This document shows, piece after piece, positions 35,141-45,884 of a DNA stretch of 64,000 bases (positions are counted from its first letter, which is position 1; the number at the start of each line of letters is the position of its first letter). This DNA comes from Rugalucina vietnamica (Eukaryota; Mollusca; Bivalvia; Lucinida; Lucinidae). Under the pieces are notes generated by a model that saw nothing but the letters and a program-made list of their open reading frames with translations, did no database searches and was not told the DNA's origin. The stretch lies in contig OZ024877.1 in assembly GCA_964017185.1 (NCBI GenBank), positions 2,148,006-2,212,005 on the forward strand. Reading direction: 5' to 3'. Made by a program: the position numbers and the translations under genes.

Positions 35141-35612
35141 AACAAAACCGCATAAACAAACATTTGACCAGCTGATGATTGGTGTAAAAAGGTACAAGAA
35201 GGCAATGATCGGTGTACAAAAAGGCAAAAAAAAACTGTTATTTCATTTTCAGTCAGCCGTTTAGTATAGTTGATTTCCGCTATGCATGCTAAATTTGTGG
35301 TATATCTTCGAACACTTCTTTTGCTATTTATGATTCAATGTGCTTTGCATATGACTGAGCCACTGGGGAAACCGAAGGCGAGTTTGCTGATAATTTCCTG
35401 GTAGTGTTTTACTTTGGTATTTATCATGTCTACTAAAATATCACGCATGGAAAAGTTTCAAAATTCAAAAGACGAGGTTGTGCTGTGAGGTGAAGTACAA
35501 TTGTTCAAGGCCGCGATAAGGTGTCAACTCACAAGTAATTAAATATGCAGCCTCGGTAAAAACAACTTGGCAACTCAGTCCGTATGTTGAAGCGAGTTTA
35601 ATCACAGCCACA

Positions 35613-35710
35613 ATGTCGTCTGAAGACTACGACCAAGCAGAAAAATTGTTCTGTGGAACTTGGAAAAATTTCGCAAATGAAAATCTGGAAGCATTTTATT
35701 ACCGCCGCGG
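35613..35710 (+). pseudogene. Copy D exon 1, +1 shift
   Basis: It encodes M-S-S-E-D-Y-D-Q-A-E-K-L-F-C-G-T-W. The run GCATTTTATTACC has one T more than the siblings' frame allows. The donor is GTATGT. Confidence 0.7.
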
Positions 35711-36061
35711 GTATGTGTTTTAATATGCGTTGACATCTGATACACAATCTAAGATGCAAATAAATTTACAATGAAAATGATGAAAATTCTTACAAATATT
35801 TGAGTGTCATTGTCGCGAATAGTCTCTTTAAGTACTACATACTAAATGAGATAGTCATTGTAATTTAGCCCTGTTTTGGACAGACGCCTTATAATACAAG
35901 TTGGATTGAGTTGACTATGCCCATGCTTATTGGACGCTCTGCAAACTTCAACCAGGACACGGTCTCATGCAGACGAAAAGAACAGTCAAACGAATATTAT
36001 TTTGCGGGATAACTAATTTGAAAATGTCTTATCGGGTGTCCTGAAGATGTTACGGAGGTAA

Positions 36062-36243
36062 AAGGTAGGCAATAATCAGGAAATTGCACAATCAATGAGA
36101 AATTCAAACTCCAAAAATTGAGGTGGGGAAAAATAAATTAACAATTAGGTACTTATAGTCCTAAGAAAACATATCGTAAGCCGAATGAGCAGCAATTTAC
36201 CAATAGGCGGCCACTCAGTTACCCAAACTTAACTAAAAATATG
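36062..36243 (+). mobile_element. T1 fragment before copy D exon 2
   Basis: It runs from AGGTAGGCAATAATCAGGAA to ACTTAACTAAAAATATG and stops 32 bp before the exon 2 ATG, replacing the usual acceptor neighbourhood. Confidence 0.75.
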
Positions 36244-36275
36244 TTACGAAACCAATATTTGCTTATCTTGTAAAA

Positions 36276-36455
36276 ATGTCTGATACCTTGAAGCAGTATA
36301 TTCTGCAAGAACATCGAACTATAAGTACAGTGAGGGATGGAGATACTTTCCATTACAAGACGCATATAGGTGACGTTGACGTCGACTTTACAGAGAAGAT
36401 TGGCCAACAAGCAGAATGGGAAGAAAAGGAAAAGAACCCAGTTATGCATATTAGA
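36276..36455 (+). pseudogene. Copy D exon 2, acceptor absent
   Basis: 60 open codons run from M-S-D-T-L-K-Q to V-M-H-I-R, aligned end to end with copy A exon 2. The donor GTGAGT is sound; the upstream acceptor is missing. Confidence 0.75.
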
Positions 36456-36529
36456 GTGAGTACTAACGTTTGTTGGTAACCAAATGTTGGAACCCTAATA
36501 TTGAAATTTTGCTATCAAAACAAATATAG

Positions 36530-37475
36530 GTTAAACCCACCGGGGTTCACCTGGTATTTTCCTTTTGCTCCGGAGTGAGTAAGTTATTGGGCGCCCAGGA
36601 ATCACCATCGTTGGGCAGCTTGCCCAATATGTGAGTCCTCGTTTTTGATTCATTATGGAGTTTATTATGATTTATTTGTTTGTCCATGATGATTCATTGA
36701 CTAGTTAGAGATTCATCACGAGAACCGAACAACTAACTAAATGTTGTGAACCACTGCAGAAGCTGAGGGTGAGGTAAGGTACCTGTAAAACCGGTTTAAG
36801 CCCGCCAGTAATTTTATATGACTGATCGTTCCAAGGCGATACTTCTGTGCTGGTTCTTATTGTTTTATGTCTTGGTGTTTAAAATTTTTTGTACTGTTGG
36901 CGCCATATTTATGTTATCATATTTTAGTTAAGTTTAGGTAACTGAGTGGCCACCTATTGGGAAAATAGCTGCTCATTCGGCTTAAGATATGTTTTCATGG
37001 TATAAGTACCTGATTGTTAATTTAGTTTTTTCCCACCTCGGTTTTTGGAGTGAGAATCTTTTTCTGAATGCACCCTTTCCTGGTCGTTGCCTACTTGTAT
37101 CTTTTTATTTTCAAACATTTTCGGTTCTTCAGTACATCTTATAACCAAGTAGGTTTAAAAAATAGCTGCTAATTCAACTTCTCTAATTTTATATTACCGA
37201 TCGCTCCAAGGCGATACTTCTGTTGTGGTTCTTGATGTTTTATGTCTTGGTATTTGATTTTTGTGCTGTTTGCACCTTTTGTATGTTCATATTTTAGTAA
37301 AGTTTGGGTAACTTAGTAGCCACCTATTGGGGAATAGCTGCTCACTCGGGTTGCGATATGTTTTCTGAGTATATGTCAATTGTCAATTAAGTTTTTTCCC
37401 ACCTCGGTTTTTGGAGTGGGAATTTCTTTTTGATTGCGTTTTTTTTCTGATCATTGCCTACTTGTACTTTTTCAT
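36530..37475 (-). mobile_element. Two inverted T1 copies in copy D intron 2
   Basis: The first covers 36535-37105 and ends TTGCCTACTTGTATC. The second covers 37190-37472 and ends CATTGCCTACTTGTAC. Confidence 0.8.
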
Positions 37476-37609
37476 TCAACTTACAGTATGGTCACTTCGT
37501 ATCACTCACTATATACATTGTAAGTTTGATTGTGCCCCATCTGGGTCAAACTTTCAAATTCTCTTATCCCTGTGACATTGCTCTTATACAAATTATTCTG
37601 TTTTTGTAG

Positions 37610-37723
37610 ACAATTCCTACTTTCAAAGATGGCGTCTGGGTGCAAGATTGTACACCGGTAGAGCCTGGTGATGGTAAAAGATACCTTGTCACACTGACAA
37701 GACACGACGAAGAGTTGTACTGG
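37610..37723 (+). pseudogene. Copy D exon 3
   Basis: 114 nt open after TTTTTGTAG, T-I-P-T-F-K-D-G-V-W-V-Q to E-E-L-Y-W, donor GTAAGA. The exon itself is undamaged. Confidence 0.8.
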
Positions 37724-37746
37724 GTAAGAATCGTTTTGATTTGACT

Positions 37747-38055
37747 CATCAGGAAAACATGTCTGTGACATGTATACCCCCTTGAACACCACTTTTATAA
37801 AACAAAACTGGGATATGGGGGGAAGTGACATGTATACCAGCCTTGAACACCACTTTTATAAAACAAAACTGGGATATGGGGGGAAGTGACATGTATACCA
37901 GCCTTGAACACCACTTTTATAAAGCAAAACTGGGGTATGGAGGGGTATACCTATTTTTCTTATTTTTCGTAATGTGTACACACAATCAATGTTTTGAGCA
38001 AAAATACGAAAAAATACAACTTTAAATATCTCTGGATGGGCATGTTTTCATTCGA
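37747..38055 (+). mobile_element. R2 family copy with three 60-bp tandem units
   Basis: The left part of the R2 consensus (GACATGTATACC ... ACTTTTATAAAACAAAACTG) is repeated at 37767, 37827 and 37888. It then runs into ATCAATGTTTTGAGCAAAAA and GGGCATGTTTTC. The palindromic core is absent. Confidence 0.65.
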
Positions 38056-38333
38056 CAGTGTTTTTATTTGACTGGATTTGAAAAAGAACGAAATACTGGA
38101 CACCTTTCGTAAACAAGGTAGTATTTGCATTCGTTCTTTTAAAAGCTAAGGTCATGCCGGGACGTTGCCTCCATTTTATGGGACTTTTACCCAAAATTAG
38201 GATGTCATGACATCCAAAATGTGCTTCAAATAAAGCTTCAAAGGTTTACATGTGTGGATGGTTTGACTTGAAACCACTTTTTCTGGGCAGGCTCAGACCT
38301 GAGCGGTCGACCAGTTATCAGATGGTCAGTCTG

Positions 38334-38690
38334 TAACCGGTCGATCGAGTGGCTCGGTAGCTCAGTGGTAGTGCTCGCACGGTAAGCGAGAGACCCTGGG
38401 GTCGAGACCCGGTCGGGCCACGTTCTTTTTCCGCCCCTGTGACATTTGGTGGCCAGTGTGGGGGGAGAATGACACAGGGTATAGGTATATAGCACACTTG
38501 TACTGCCTTGCGGTACAAGCCGGCTTTTACAGCGACGTGGTAGAGTGTTCGCTTAGCACGCGAGAGAACCTGGTTCGATCCCCGTCAGGGAAGAAAGAAT
38601 TTTTCTTCGCCTGTTACATTTACAACATAACATCACAGGGGCGAGCACTCTACCACTGAGCTACCGAGCCACTCGATCGACCGGTTACAA
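38334..38690. mobile_element. tRNA-derived inverted pair (SINE-like)
   Basis: GTAACCGGTCGATCGAGTGG followed by the tRNA-like CTCGGTAGCTCAGTGGTAGT (38334-38386) returns inverted at 38637-38686. The first tRNA-like unit (38351-38420) has a pairing acceptor stem and T arm but a shortened D arm and C before the anticodon-like GGT. A second unit (about 38530-38590, CGCTTAGCACGCGAG, GGTTCGATCCCCGTC) resembles tRNA-Ala with anticodon AGC. Neither looks like a functional tRNA gene. Confidence 0.55.
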
Positions 38691-38760
38691 GTCAATAGTG
38701 TATATAAGCTTTGCCTGGATGCACAAGCAGCTCATATATTTGTTTATGTCCCAATGGGCG

Positions 38761-41045
38761 CACCCTGTATACCGTTGATGCAACTGAATTTGTTACGGTA
38801 CAGATTGATGCAACATTTTTTCGAGGGTAGGGGGAAATGGAGAGCGGTAAGATGATGATCATGTCAGTTTTATAGGCATTACGTGCTTTTAATGCGAGGA
38901 TGTCTGGGTCGTGACTTTGTGGGAAAACAAAGTAAGGATGCCTTCAGTTTTTGCCATAAGTAGTTTGTAACAAAAGCTTACCTTGTGTCAGAAATTATAA
39001 ATTTCTTTGAAGGAATATGCCACCAGAAACACGAAAATTGATTATGTTTGCTAATTATTCGAATCCTTCATCATCGTATGTAAATATCAAAGTTTCGGTA
39101 TATACCGGAATCATTCCTTGTTTCATACCACCAAAACACAATCATGAACTCAAGCAAACTTTCGCACAAGATGGTGTTAACACACCTAGGTTGGATCGTT
39201 TGGATAGCAACGTACGTCAAAGAGTTCATTGCCTTGATGCAACGTACGTCCAATGTGTTCTTTTTAAAAATGATGCTACATACGGCGGATCTTTGGGCCA
39301 AAAATGATATTTCTTACGGCGGACATTTTTGCAGAATGGGAAATCCTGTGACCGTTAAAGCTTGAGTGAGCGGGGCTAAGTGATTTTTACATATTTTTGC
39401 TGGCTTTTTACTTCAAACGTCCCAATCATTCAACATTTTTAGTCATGTCGGACAGAGCCAACGCTTCCTAGTTGTTTGTCGGCACTGTGGGGACTTAAGT
39501 GCTTTCTCAAGCAAACTACACGGTGAAGGTAGGTATCAAATCCAGAACCTCTCACTCTGGTGCCCTATTCTACCATTACGCCATCGCGCTCCCCACTTCC
39601 AAAAAAAAAAAACGAACTTATTAGATTTTCCATCAAATGGTTGTCTGTTAGCCCTTATAAGTCTTATAATGCAGCATGACTGTTTTCGTCAGAAAAGTAA
39701 TCATAAGCTTGAAACGGTTTACACATATACGCAGACGCTAGGGCTAACAGACAACCCGATGCACGACATGTTAAAATGTCGAAAATGTTGTAACTTCAAA
39801 AATATTCACCGCAAAATTTTGAGATTTATTCCGTAGAAGACTAGTCTAGCATATAGGTCCACATTTTGAGCCACCAACCACTAGGGTTAGGGTAAAGGTG
39901 AGCCCCCCCCCCCCCACCCCTGCGCCATGCTCCCTGAAAGAAAAATGACCGTCTCCTCAGCTCCCTAAAATGTTTTTCCTCAGCTCCCTGCTCCCTGCTC
40001 CCGAAAACCCCCAAAAGTTATTCTTTCTCACCAAATTCCTTAAAATAAATGACCCTTCTCCCCAAATCTCTGAAAATAAAAAGCCCTTCTCCCTGAATCC
40101 CCAAAACCCTTGGGAGGGCCTCAAAGGTCTGGGCATGCGGACATTTTCGACAAATGTAATTTTCGACGAAATGTCGCGGATGCCAGACAACCATTTCATA
40201 GAAAAAAAAACAACAATGAGTTGTTTTTGGAAGTTGAGAGCGTGGGTAAAGGGCACCGAGGCGACAGGAGTTTGTAGTATGCTCGCTAAAGACACTTATT
40301 TTCTCGGAACACTGATTAACAACCCGGACGCGGTGGCTCTGTCCAACATGTCTAAAAATTGTTGATTTGGACGTTTGAAGCCATCGTCAAATCAAACAAC
40401 ATGTTTTTAAAGCCCGTGGGGCGTGTATGTAAGGAATACATGCAAAAATTGCCTAGACCCGCTCACTCAAGCAGATTTTCCATTCTGCGAAATTGTCCGC
40501 CGTAAGAAATATCATTTTTTGCCCTAAAATCCGCCGTACGTAGCCTCATTCTTTAACAACACATCTTAGACGTAGCTTGCATCAAGGCAATGAACACATT
40601 GACGTACGTTGTTTCCCAAACGTTCCAATCTAGGTGTGTTAACACCGTGTTGTGCAAAAGTCGGCTTGAGTTCATGATTGTCTTTTGGTGGTATGAAAAA
40701 AGGATTGATTCCGGTACATACAGAAACTTTGACATTGACAAACGATGATGAAGAATTCGAGCAATTAGCAAACGTAATCGATTTTCGTGTCTCTGGTGGC
40801 ATATTTCTCCAATAAAATGTATATTTTCTGTCACAAGATAAGGTTTTTTAACGAACTACGTATGGCAAAAAATGACGGCATTCTTACTGTGGTTTCCCTA
40901 AAATTCACGACTCGACATCGCACATTAATGCATGTAAAATTTAAATAATCGTCAACTTACCGTTTTACATTCCTCACTAACCTCGTGAAATGTTGCATCA
41001 ATCTGTGCCGTAACATATTCAGTTGCATCAACGGTATACAGGGTG
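38761..41045. mobile_element. Long fold-back element in copy D intron 3
   Basis: CACCCTGTATACCGTTGATG at the left edge is mirrored at 41026-41045, and homology continues inward for about 600 bp on each side (to about 39390 and from about 40420). Parallel open frames at 39017-39307 (+) and 40566-40802 (-) are the same sequence in the two arms. The centre holds SINE pieces, a C-run (39904-39917) and CT-rich repeats (39950-40110). No transposase was identified. Confidence 0.75.
39420..39598 (-). mobile_element. tRNA-derived SINE (minus strand)
   Basis: On the minus strand it begins with a tRNA-like head (GGGGAGCGCGATGGCGTAAT, box B-like GGTTCTGGATTTGATACC) and continues into a body containing GACATGACTAAAAATGTTGA. 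A second copy is at 44790-44985, and a body fragment lies inverted at 40285-40385. Confidence 0.6.
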
Positions 41046-41152
41046 GGGCGGGGGTCCCAACGGTATTTAGATAATTGTGAAACCACTTCGACCCGGGTTT
41101 TGATCAATGTTTACATTCATTTATATGAACATTCATTTGTTCTACTTTTTAG

Positions 41153-41212
41153 GATCTAAGTTTACCAGATGACCCACGTATGACAGCCAGGCGACACTGG
41201 AAGAAATGTTGA
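41153..41212 (+). pseudogene. Copy D exon 4
   Basis: 20 codons after CTACTTTTTAG ending TGA. It has R-R-H-W in place of R-x-Y. A polyadenylation hexamer AATAAA follows at 41235-41240. Confidence 0.8.
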
Positions 41213-41308
41213 AAGACTGTGTAATATTATATTGAATAAAGCAAGTGGTGAAACTATTCAACTAGGTCCGTCACGACGCGTTTGTTGATGAATGGTGTAA
41301 TGTAATAA

Positions 41309-41545
41309 TGAGTCACTGCATAAGAAAACCAATACAATGTTTGGGCGAAAACAAAAGCGCAGATCAGCTTCGCGGTAACCGCGAAGCTGATCAGCGTCTT
41401 TGTTTTCGCTGCACGGATAGTACAATCATTCTGCATATTAAATCCGAAATTTCAAGCTTCTAGCCTGCTACTGTGACTGTATAGGCTGGTTTGTATCAGA
41501 CCTGGTCAAAACCCAAATTGTTGGTTTTCTCATGCACAGGCTCAT
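41309..41545 (+). mobile_element. R3 hairpin MITE in the 3' flank of copy D
   Basis: TGAGTCACTGCATAAGAAAA to TTTTCTCATGCACAGGCTCA, with the same CAGCTTCGCGGTAACCGCGA hairpin as at 10.7 kb. Confidence 0.75.
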
Positions 41546-41702
41546 ATATCTCAAGTGTGGCTTACTGAAGATTTCTTGTAATAATGTTCCACGTACCTGC
41601 AAACAACACATTTTAACTATTTAAAACATACATGTTCAATGCCAATAAAGCTTATGTCTTTTGCATGTTTGTTTTGTATAAACTAACCCGAATTTAAAAC
41701 CT

Positions 41703-41779
41703 AGTGAGTGAGTGAGTGAGTGAGTGAGTGAGTCAGTCAGTCAGTCAGTCAGTAAGTAAGTAAGTAAGTTATAAGTTAA

Positions 41780-41852
<73 letters not shown>

Positions 41853-41932
41853 ATGTAAGTAAGTTAGTAAGTAAGGCAGGCAGGCAGGCAGGCAGGCAGG
41901 TAGGCAGGTAGGTAGGTAGGTAAGTAGGTAAA

Positions 41933-42009
<77 letters not shown>

Positions 42010-42087
42010 AAGTAAGGCAGGCAGGCAGGCAGGCAGGTAGGTAGGCAGGTAGGTAGGTAGGTAGGTAAGTAGGTAAGTAAGTAAGTA

Positions 42088-42150
<63 letters not shown>

Positions 42151-42216
42151 AAGGCAGGCAGGCAGGTAGGTAGGCAGGTAGGTAGGCAGGTAGGTAGGTA
42201 GGTAGGTAAGTAGGTA

Positions 42217-42278
<62 letters not shown>

Positions 42279-42322
42279 ACAGGCAGTCAGGCAGGCAGGC
42301 AGGCAGGTAAGTAGGTAAGTAA
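41703..42322. repeat. Compound tetranucleotide microsatellite with higher-order blocks
   Basis: GTGA, GTCA and GTAA runs lead into about four rounds of (GTTA)n then (GGCA)n then (GGTA)n/(GTAA)n. All units differ from each other by one base. Confidence 0.95.
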
Positions 42323-42554
42323 TAACGTTCTTTATATGACGGTGACCCACTTGGGTATCTTACCAATCTTCTTTGGGACCCTCTATAACAAGTTAATACC
42401 CTCTATAAGTTAATAAGTTTACGACAAGATAAAATAATGGACGAAATCAATGTTAAGAATTACAATTATAAACGTTTACCTTATGAATACAATCAATGTT
42501 AATGTAACTTCTGGGAAGTTATTTTCGATACTGACTTGTCACGTGCGATGTTAG

Positions 42555-43566
42555 GGCAATTACCCAGATGGTGAAAGTTCTTTCACACCTGTCTGGGGGT
42601 AAGGAAAGTGACTTTCCTTACCTCCAGACAGGTGGTGAAAGTGACTTTCACCTGTAGACAGGTGGTGAAAGCTCTTTGCACATCAACTTCAATGTTATCA
42701 TGCCTCTTGTAAAGCGTGGCCATGCCATTCAGGCTCATACTTCAGTCCCAATATCATAAGAGCAAACGATTTTTCATTTTCTTGTCTGAGAAGTCAGGGA
42801 GGCATCAACAAGTACAATATACGTAAAGAATATCGTTTAAATATCGAGCGCTGGGCATTGATCGGACTGGGCAGTTACGGAGAGCTGACATAATTAAAAA
42901 CGACCAGCTGTATCCCTTAAATACAGCTGGGCGTTTTGTACGCTGGTCTCCTAACTGACCGAGTGGATTTGGGTAAGTTAGGTCCTTCGGTTTGAAACCT
43001 TGCAGTTCAGCCAGACACACACACAATATATACATATACGAAAATCATTACGAAGTGGTATACTGTTTTTGCATATAAAAGAAGAGATAATTTATATTTG
43101 CTCGCACAGTCTATTATAATAACTGTTACAATGAAAGATAATGCTTATTGCTGATTTGAAAATTTGAGAACGAAATGCTTAAAACTACAAAATAAAATTT
43201 TGCTTCAAAATATTTTAAATGCAAAAGGGAAAATACTTCATTCTGATCTATTTTTTGACAATAGCAATGCGACACCGTTGACGAGCTTCCTCGTTTTGCA
43301 CGTACAGTTTTCGGTCAAAAGATACACCGCGAGAAAAGGCACTTTACCTGTGTTCATTATCGTTGTGTATGTATTACAAACTAAAATTTCACTCAGTCTG
43401 GTCATAAGGTAAGTTAATTACCCGCTTCGCGACAGGTGGGCATGATATTTTCCTGACCTGTCCCGCCAAAAGAATGCACCTCGAGCCCTTCGGGCTCTCG
43501 GTGCATGCTTTTGGCTGGACAGGTCAGGTAAATATCATACCCACCTGTCGCTCAGCGGGTAATTAC
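42555..43566. mobile_element. 1-kb repeat with 150-bp terminal palindrome
   Basis: This is the inverse of the 23.1-24.1 kb repeat. The right end (43416-43564) is an almost perfect palindrome: AATTACCCGCTTCGCGACAG ... centre GAGCCCTTCGGGCTC ... CTGTCGCTCAGCGGGTAATT. The left part has nested CAGGTGGTGAAAGTGACTTTC motifs. Non-coding. Confidence 0.7.
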
Positions 43567-43577
43567 TACTTAAGTTT

Positions 43578-43805
43578 GATAATTGCAGAGGCATGTTTAC
43601 GAAGAGACACCAATCATATTTACCAATCATATTTACATTATACAAACAAAAATCATGAATAAAAGACATACAATTTAAGAGATGGATGAATGCATAAAAA
43701 TGCATTACATCAGGAAAACATGTCCAGGCAGGGTGACCTAATTGGGTATCTTACAAATCTTCTTTGGGACCCTCTATAACAAGTTAATACCCTCTATAAC
43801 AAGTT
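43578..43805 (+). repeat. Segment duplicated at 45262-45415
   Basis: ATTGCAGAGGCATGTTTACG through GGAAAACATGTCCAGGC occurs at both places. The following GGGTATCTTACAAATCTTCT block also occurs at 42352-42415. Confidence 0.65.
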
Positions 43806-44351
43806 ATTATTAGAGAGGTTGAGAAAATGAACTTGTAACTTGTACGTGTACGTGTAGAACAGTTTTATCCCCAAACTTCGTCATTTATTACAAGTTCAAA
43901 ATACTCCCTACACGTTGAGAATCAGTTAGGCTGTGAATGAAATATATTTGCGACTTGTAAGTTTTCTTTATATGTTTCCATCGATAGGTCAGGTAGGTAC
44001 ACGCAGAAACGAAGTTCGATGAAGCGTTGCCAAATCGTTTTGCACGTGCAGCCGAAGTATATCTGACCAAAGGCGAATCGACGTACATGTGACCATATAT
44101 GTATGTAGGTATGTACTTTCTGACGTTTGTGGTAACGCAATTTAATTTGTTTATAGGGTATTTAGCCGCGTTTTAGTTTCCGACCAGGTCCGAGATAAAC
44201 CAGGCTGTACAGTCACAAAAGTTGACTGGAGGCTGTAAATTTTGGATGAAGAAGTTGATTGGTTTGTTGATTTGGGGTTTTACGGTTTACTCAACAGTTA
44301 AGGTCATATAGAGACGGGACCTCGGTTTAAAGTATCGTTCGAAAGACTGGA

Positions 44352-44423
44352 TAAGCCCAGAATCGAACGCACTATCCCTGGTTTACAAAGCCGGTAGCTT
44401 AACTACCAGGTCACGAAGGCTTC
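44352..44423 (-). repeat. tRNA-like sequence (tRNA-Thr-like)
   Basis: On the minus strand it reads like a tRNA: AGCCTTCGTGACCTGGTAGT, an anticodon-like CTTTGTAAACC and a T arm GTTCGATTCTGGGCT. The acceptor ends pair (AGCC/GGGCT), but the stem and D arm are irregular. A tRNA-derived SINE head is more likely than a gene. Confidence 0.4.
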
Positions 44424-44424
44424 T

Positions 44425-44483
44425 TTTATTTTTTTATTTTTTTTTTATTTTTTTATTTATTTTTTTATTTTTTTTTATTTTTT

Positions 44484-44522
<39 letters not shown>
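44425..44522. repeat. Poly-T / (TTTTA) tract
   Basis: T-runs broken by single A, nearly 100 bp, directly following the tRNA-like unit. Confidence 0.9.
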
Positions 44523-44523
<1 letters not shown>

Positions 44524-44789
44524 ATTTCTTATTTTTGGATGCAAAATTGTAACGCGAGGAAACTCGGTCGTGCTTTTACAACAGACTGGCCCTGCTGTGT
44601 GGTTGGAATTTGACTTTGAAAATGAATTGGCTGAAAGAAAAGACGGTTCCCGTTATTCTTCGGAGCTCGAAGTGGGTTAAGGCGTTGCTAAAAAAAAAAA
44701 CATTGAAAACCGTGTGAAATGTGTAATGTGTGTTGGATAACTTATTTCGTACTTCAAAAATACACACAGTTTGTTTGACCTGGGTTTGG

Positions 44790-44985
44790 TTTGCTTGATT
44801 GAGGCTTTACGTCCCGGTCAACAATTTTTCAGTCATGTTGGGACGGAGCCACCGCTTCCTGGCTTGTTAACCAGTGGTTTGGGAAGCTATCAGTGTTTTG
44901 CTCAATATATGGCGCTGGTGGGGTTCGAACTAAGGACCTCTCGCTCCGGAGTATGACACTCTACCACTGAGCCATCGCGCTCCCC
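44790..44985 (-). mobile_element. tRNA-derived SINE (minus strand), second copy
   Basis: The minus-strand head GGGGAGCGCGATGGCTCAGT is followed by a box B-like TTAGTTCGAACCCCACC, then a body with CCGTCCCAACATGACTGAAA-type sequence shared with 39420-39598. Confidence 0.6.
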
Positions 44986-45396
44986 TTGTTTGAGCTTTAA
45001 CCTTTGACCTTGAACTTTTCATCATGTTCATTAATTGTAGATGAGGAACCTGTTTCAAAAATAATATACATGTATAAACAATAAAAAATTCAGCTGTATA
45101 TACACGTACACGTTCGATTTTCTCAAACGATTTTACACTCAAAACGATCGTGTACGGGTAAATAAAGCTACAAGTACACGTACACGTTACAAGTTTATTT
45201 TCTCAATCTCTCTATTATGTTTGTTTACGACAACGTAAAATAATAGACGAAATCAATGTTAAGAATTGATAATTGCAGAGGCATGTTTACGAAGAGACAC
45301 CAATTATATTTACATTTTCCAAACAAAAATCATGAACAAAAACTTTACAAAAGACATACAATTTAAGAGATGGATGAATGCATAAAAATGCATTAC

Positions 45397-45690
45397 ATCA
45401 GGAAAACATGTCCAGGCTGTGTATACCTCTTTAAACCCCACTTTTATATAGTAAAACTGAGGTATCCAGGGGTAAACCTATTTTTCGTATTTTTGCTCCA
45501 AAACATAGATTGTGGGTACTCATTAGAACCGCCTCGCCGAGGCGGTTCTTACGTGTATTCACAATCAATGTTTTGAGCAAAAATAAGAAAAATATCAAAA
45601 CTTTTCCGACAAAATTTTCAATTTTTACAGCTGAAAATAATCTCTGTATATTCCATGGGCAAGTTTTCGGTCGAGAACAAAAAATAAAAT
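45397..45690 (+). mobile_element. R2 family copy
   Basis: It contains CATCAGGAAAACATGTCC, TATACCTCTTTAAACCCCAC, the core AACCGCCTCGCCGAGGCGGT and TCCATGGGCAAGTTTTCGG. Confidence 0.75.
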
Positions 45691-45884
45691 TTCAGGTTTC
45701 TTCAATGTTTCTGTGCGATAAAGATGTCGCTTTGATGGGCCCGATTGTATTTTCTTAACATGTTTATAAGCATATCGAAACCGACCTAAAATAGGTAAAG
45801 TATTCGATGAATACTCCTCTCCGATGATTTTGCCATTATTGTGAAAATTTAATATGTACGCAGATGCTCAACGCTTTTTACTGC

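Larger units (their letters stand above)
35613..41212 (+). pseudogene. FABP-like copy D (four exons, two lesions)
   Basis: Exons are at 35613-35710, 36276-36455, 37610-37723 and 41153-41212. Exons 3 and 4 are open with correct splice sites; exon 4 ends D-P-R-M-T-A-R-R-H-W-K-K-C, and AATAAA at 41235 is 23 bp past the stop. Exon 1 aligns with siblings up to E-A-F, where one extra T shifts the frame before the donor (98 nt instead of 97). Exon 2 is open from ATG-TCT-GAT, but AAAA stands where siblings have AG|GT, and no AG exists for about 60 bp upstream, where a T1 fragment ends. Either lesion would spoil a normal transcript. The exon 1 shift lies in a T-run and could be a base-calling error; the missing acceptor is harder to dismiss. 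It was probably functional until recently. Confidence 0.7.

Noticed and set aside
38351-38420. Possible functional tRNA (anticodon-like GGT)
   Set aside because: The D arm is about two bases short, the base before the anticodon is C rather than T, and the unit is part of an inverted repeat; a SINE-like origin fits better.
39970-40365. 131-codon plus-strand frame
   Set aside because: It runs through CT-rich low-complexity repeats and an inverted SINE body, with no domain and no splice signals.
41703-42322. Telomere- or centromere-like satellite
   Set aside because: The units are tetranucleotides changing by single bases, typical of a compound microsatellite; no telomeric hexamer is present.
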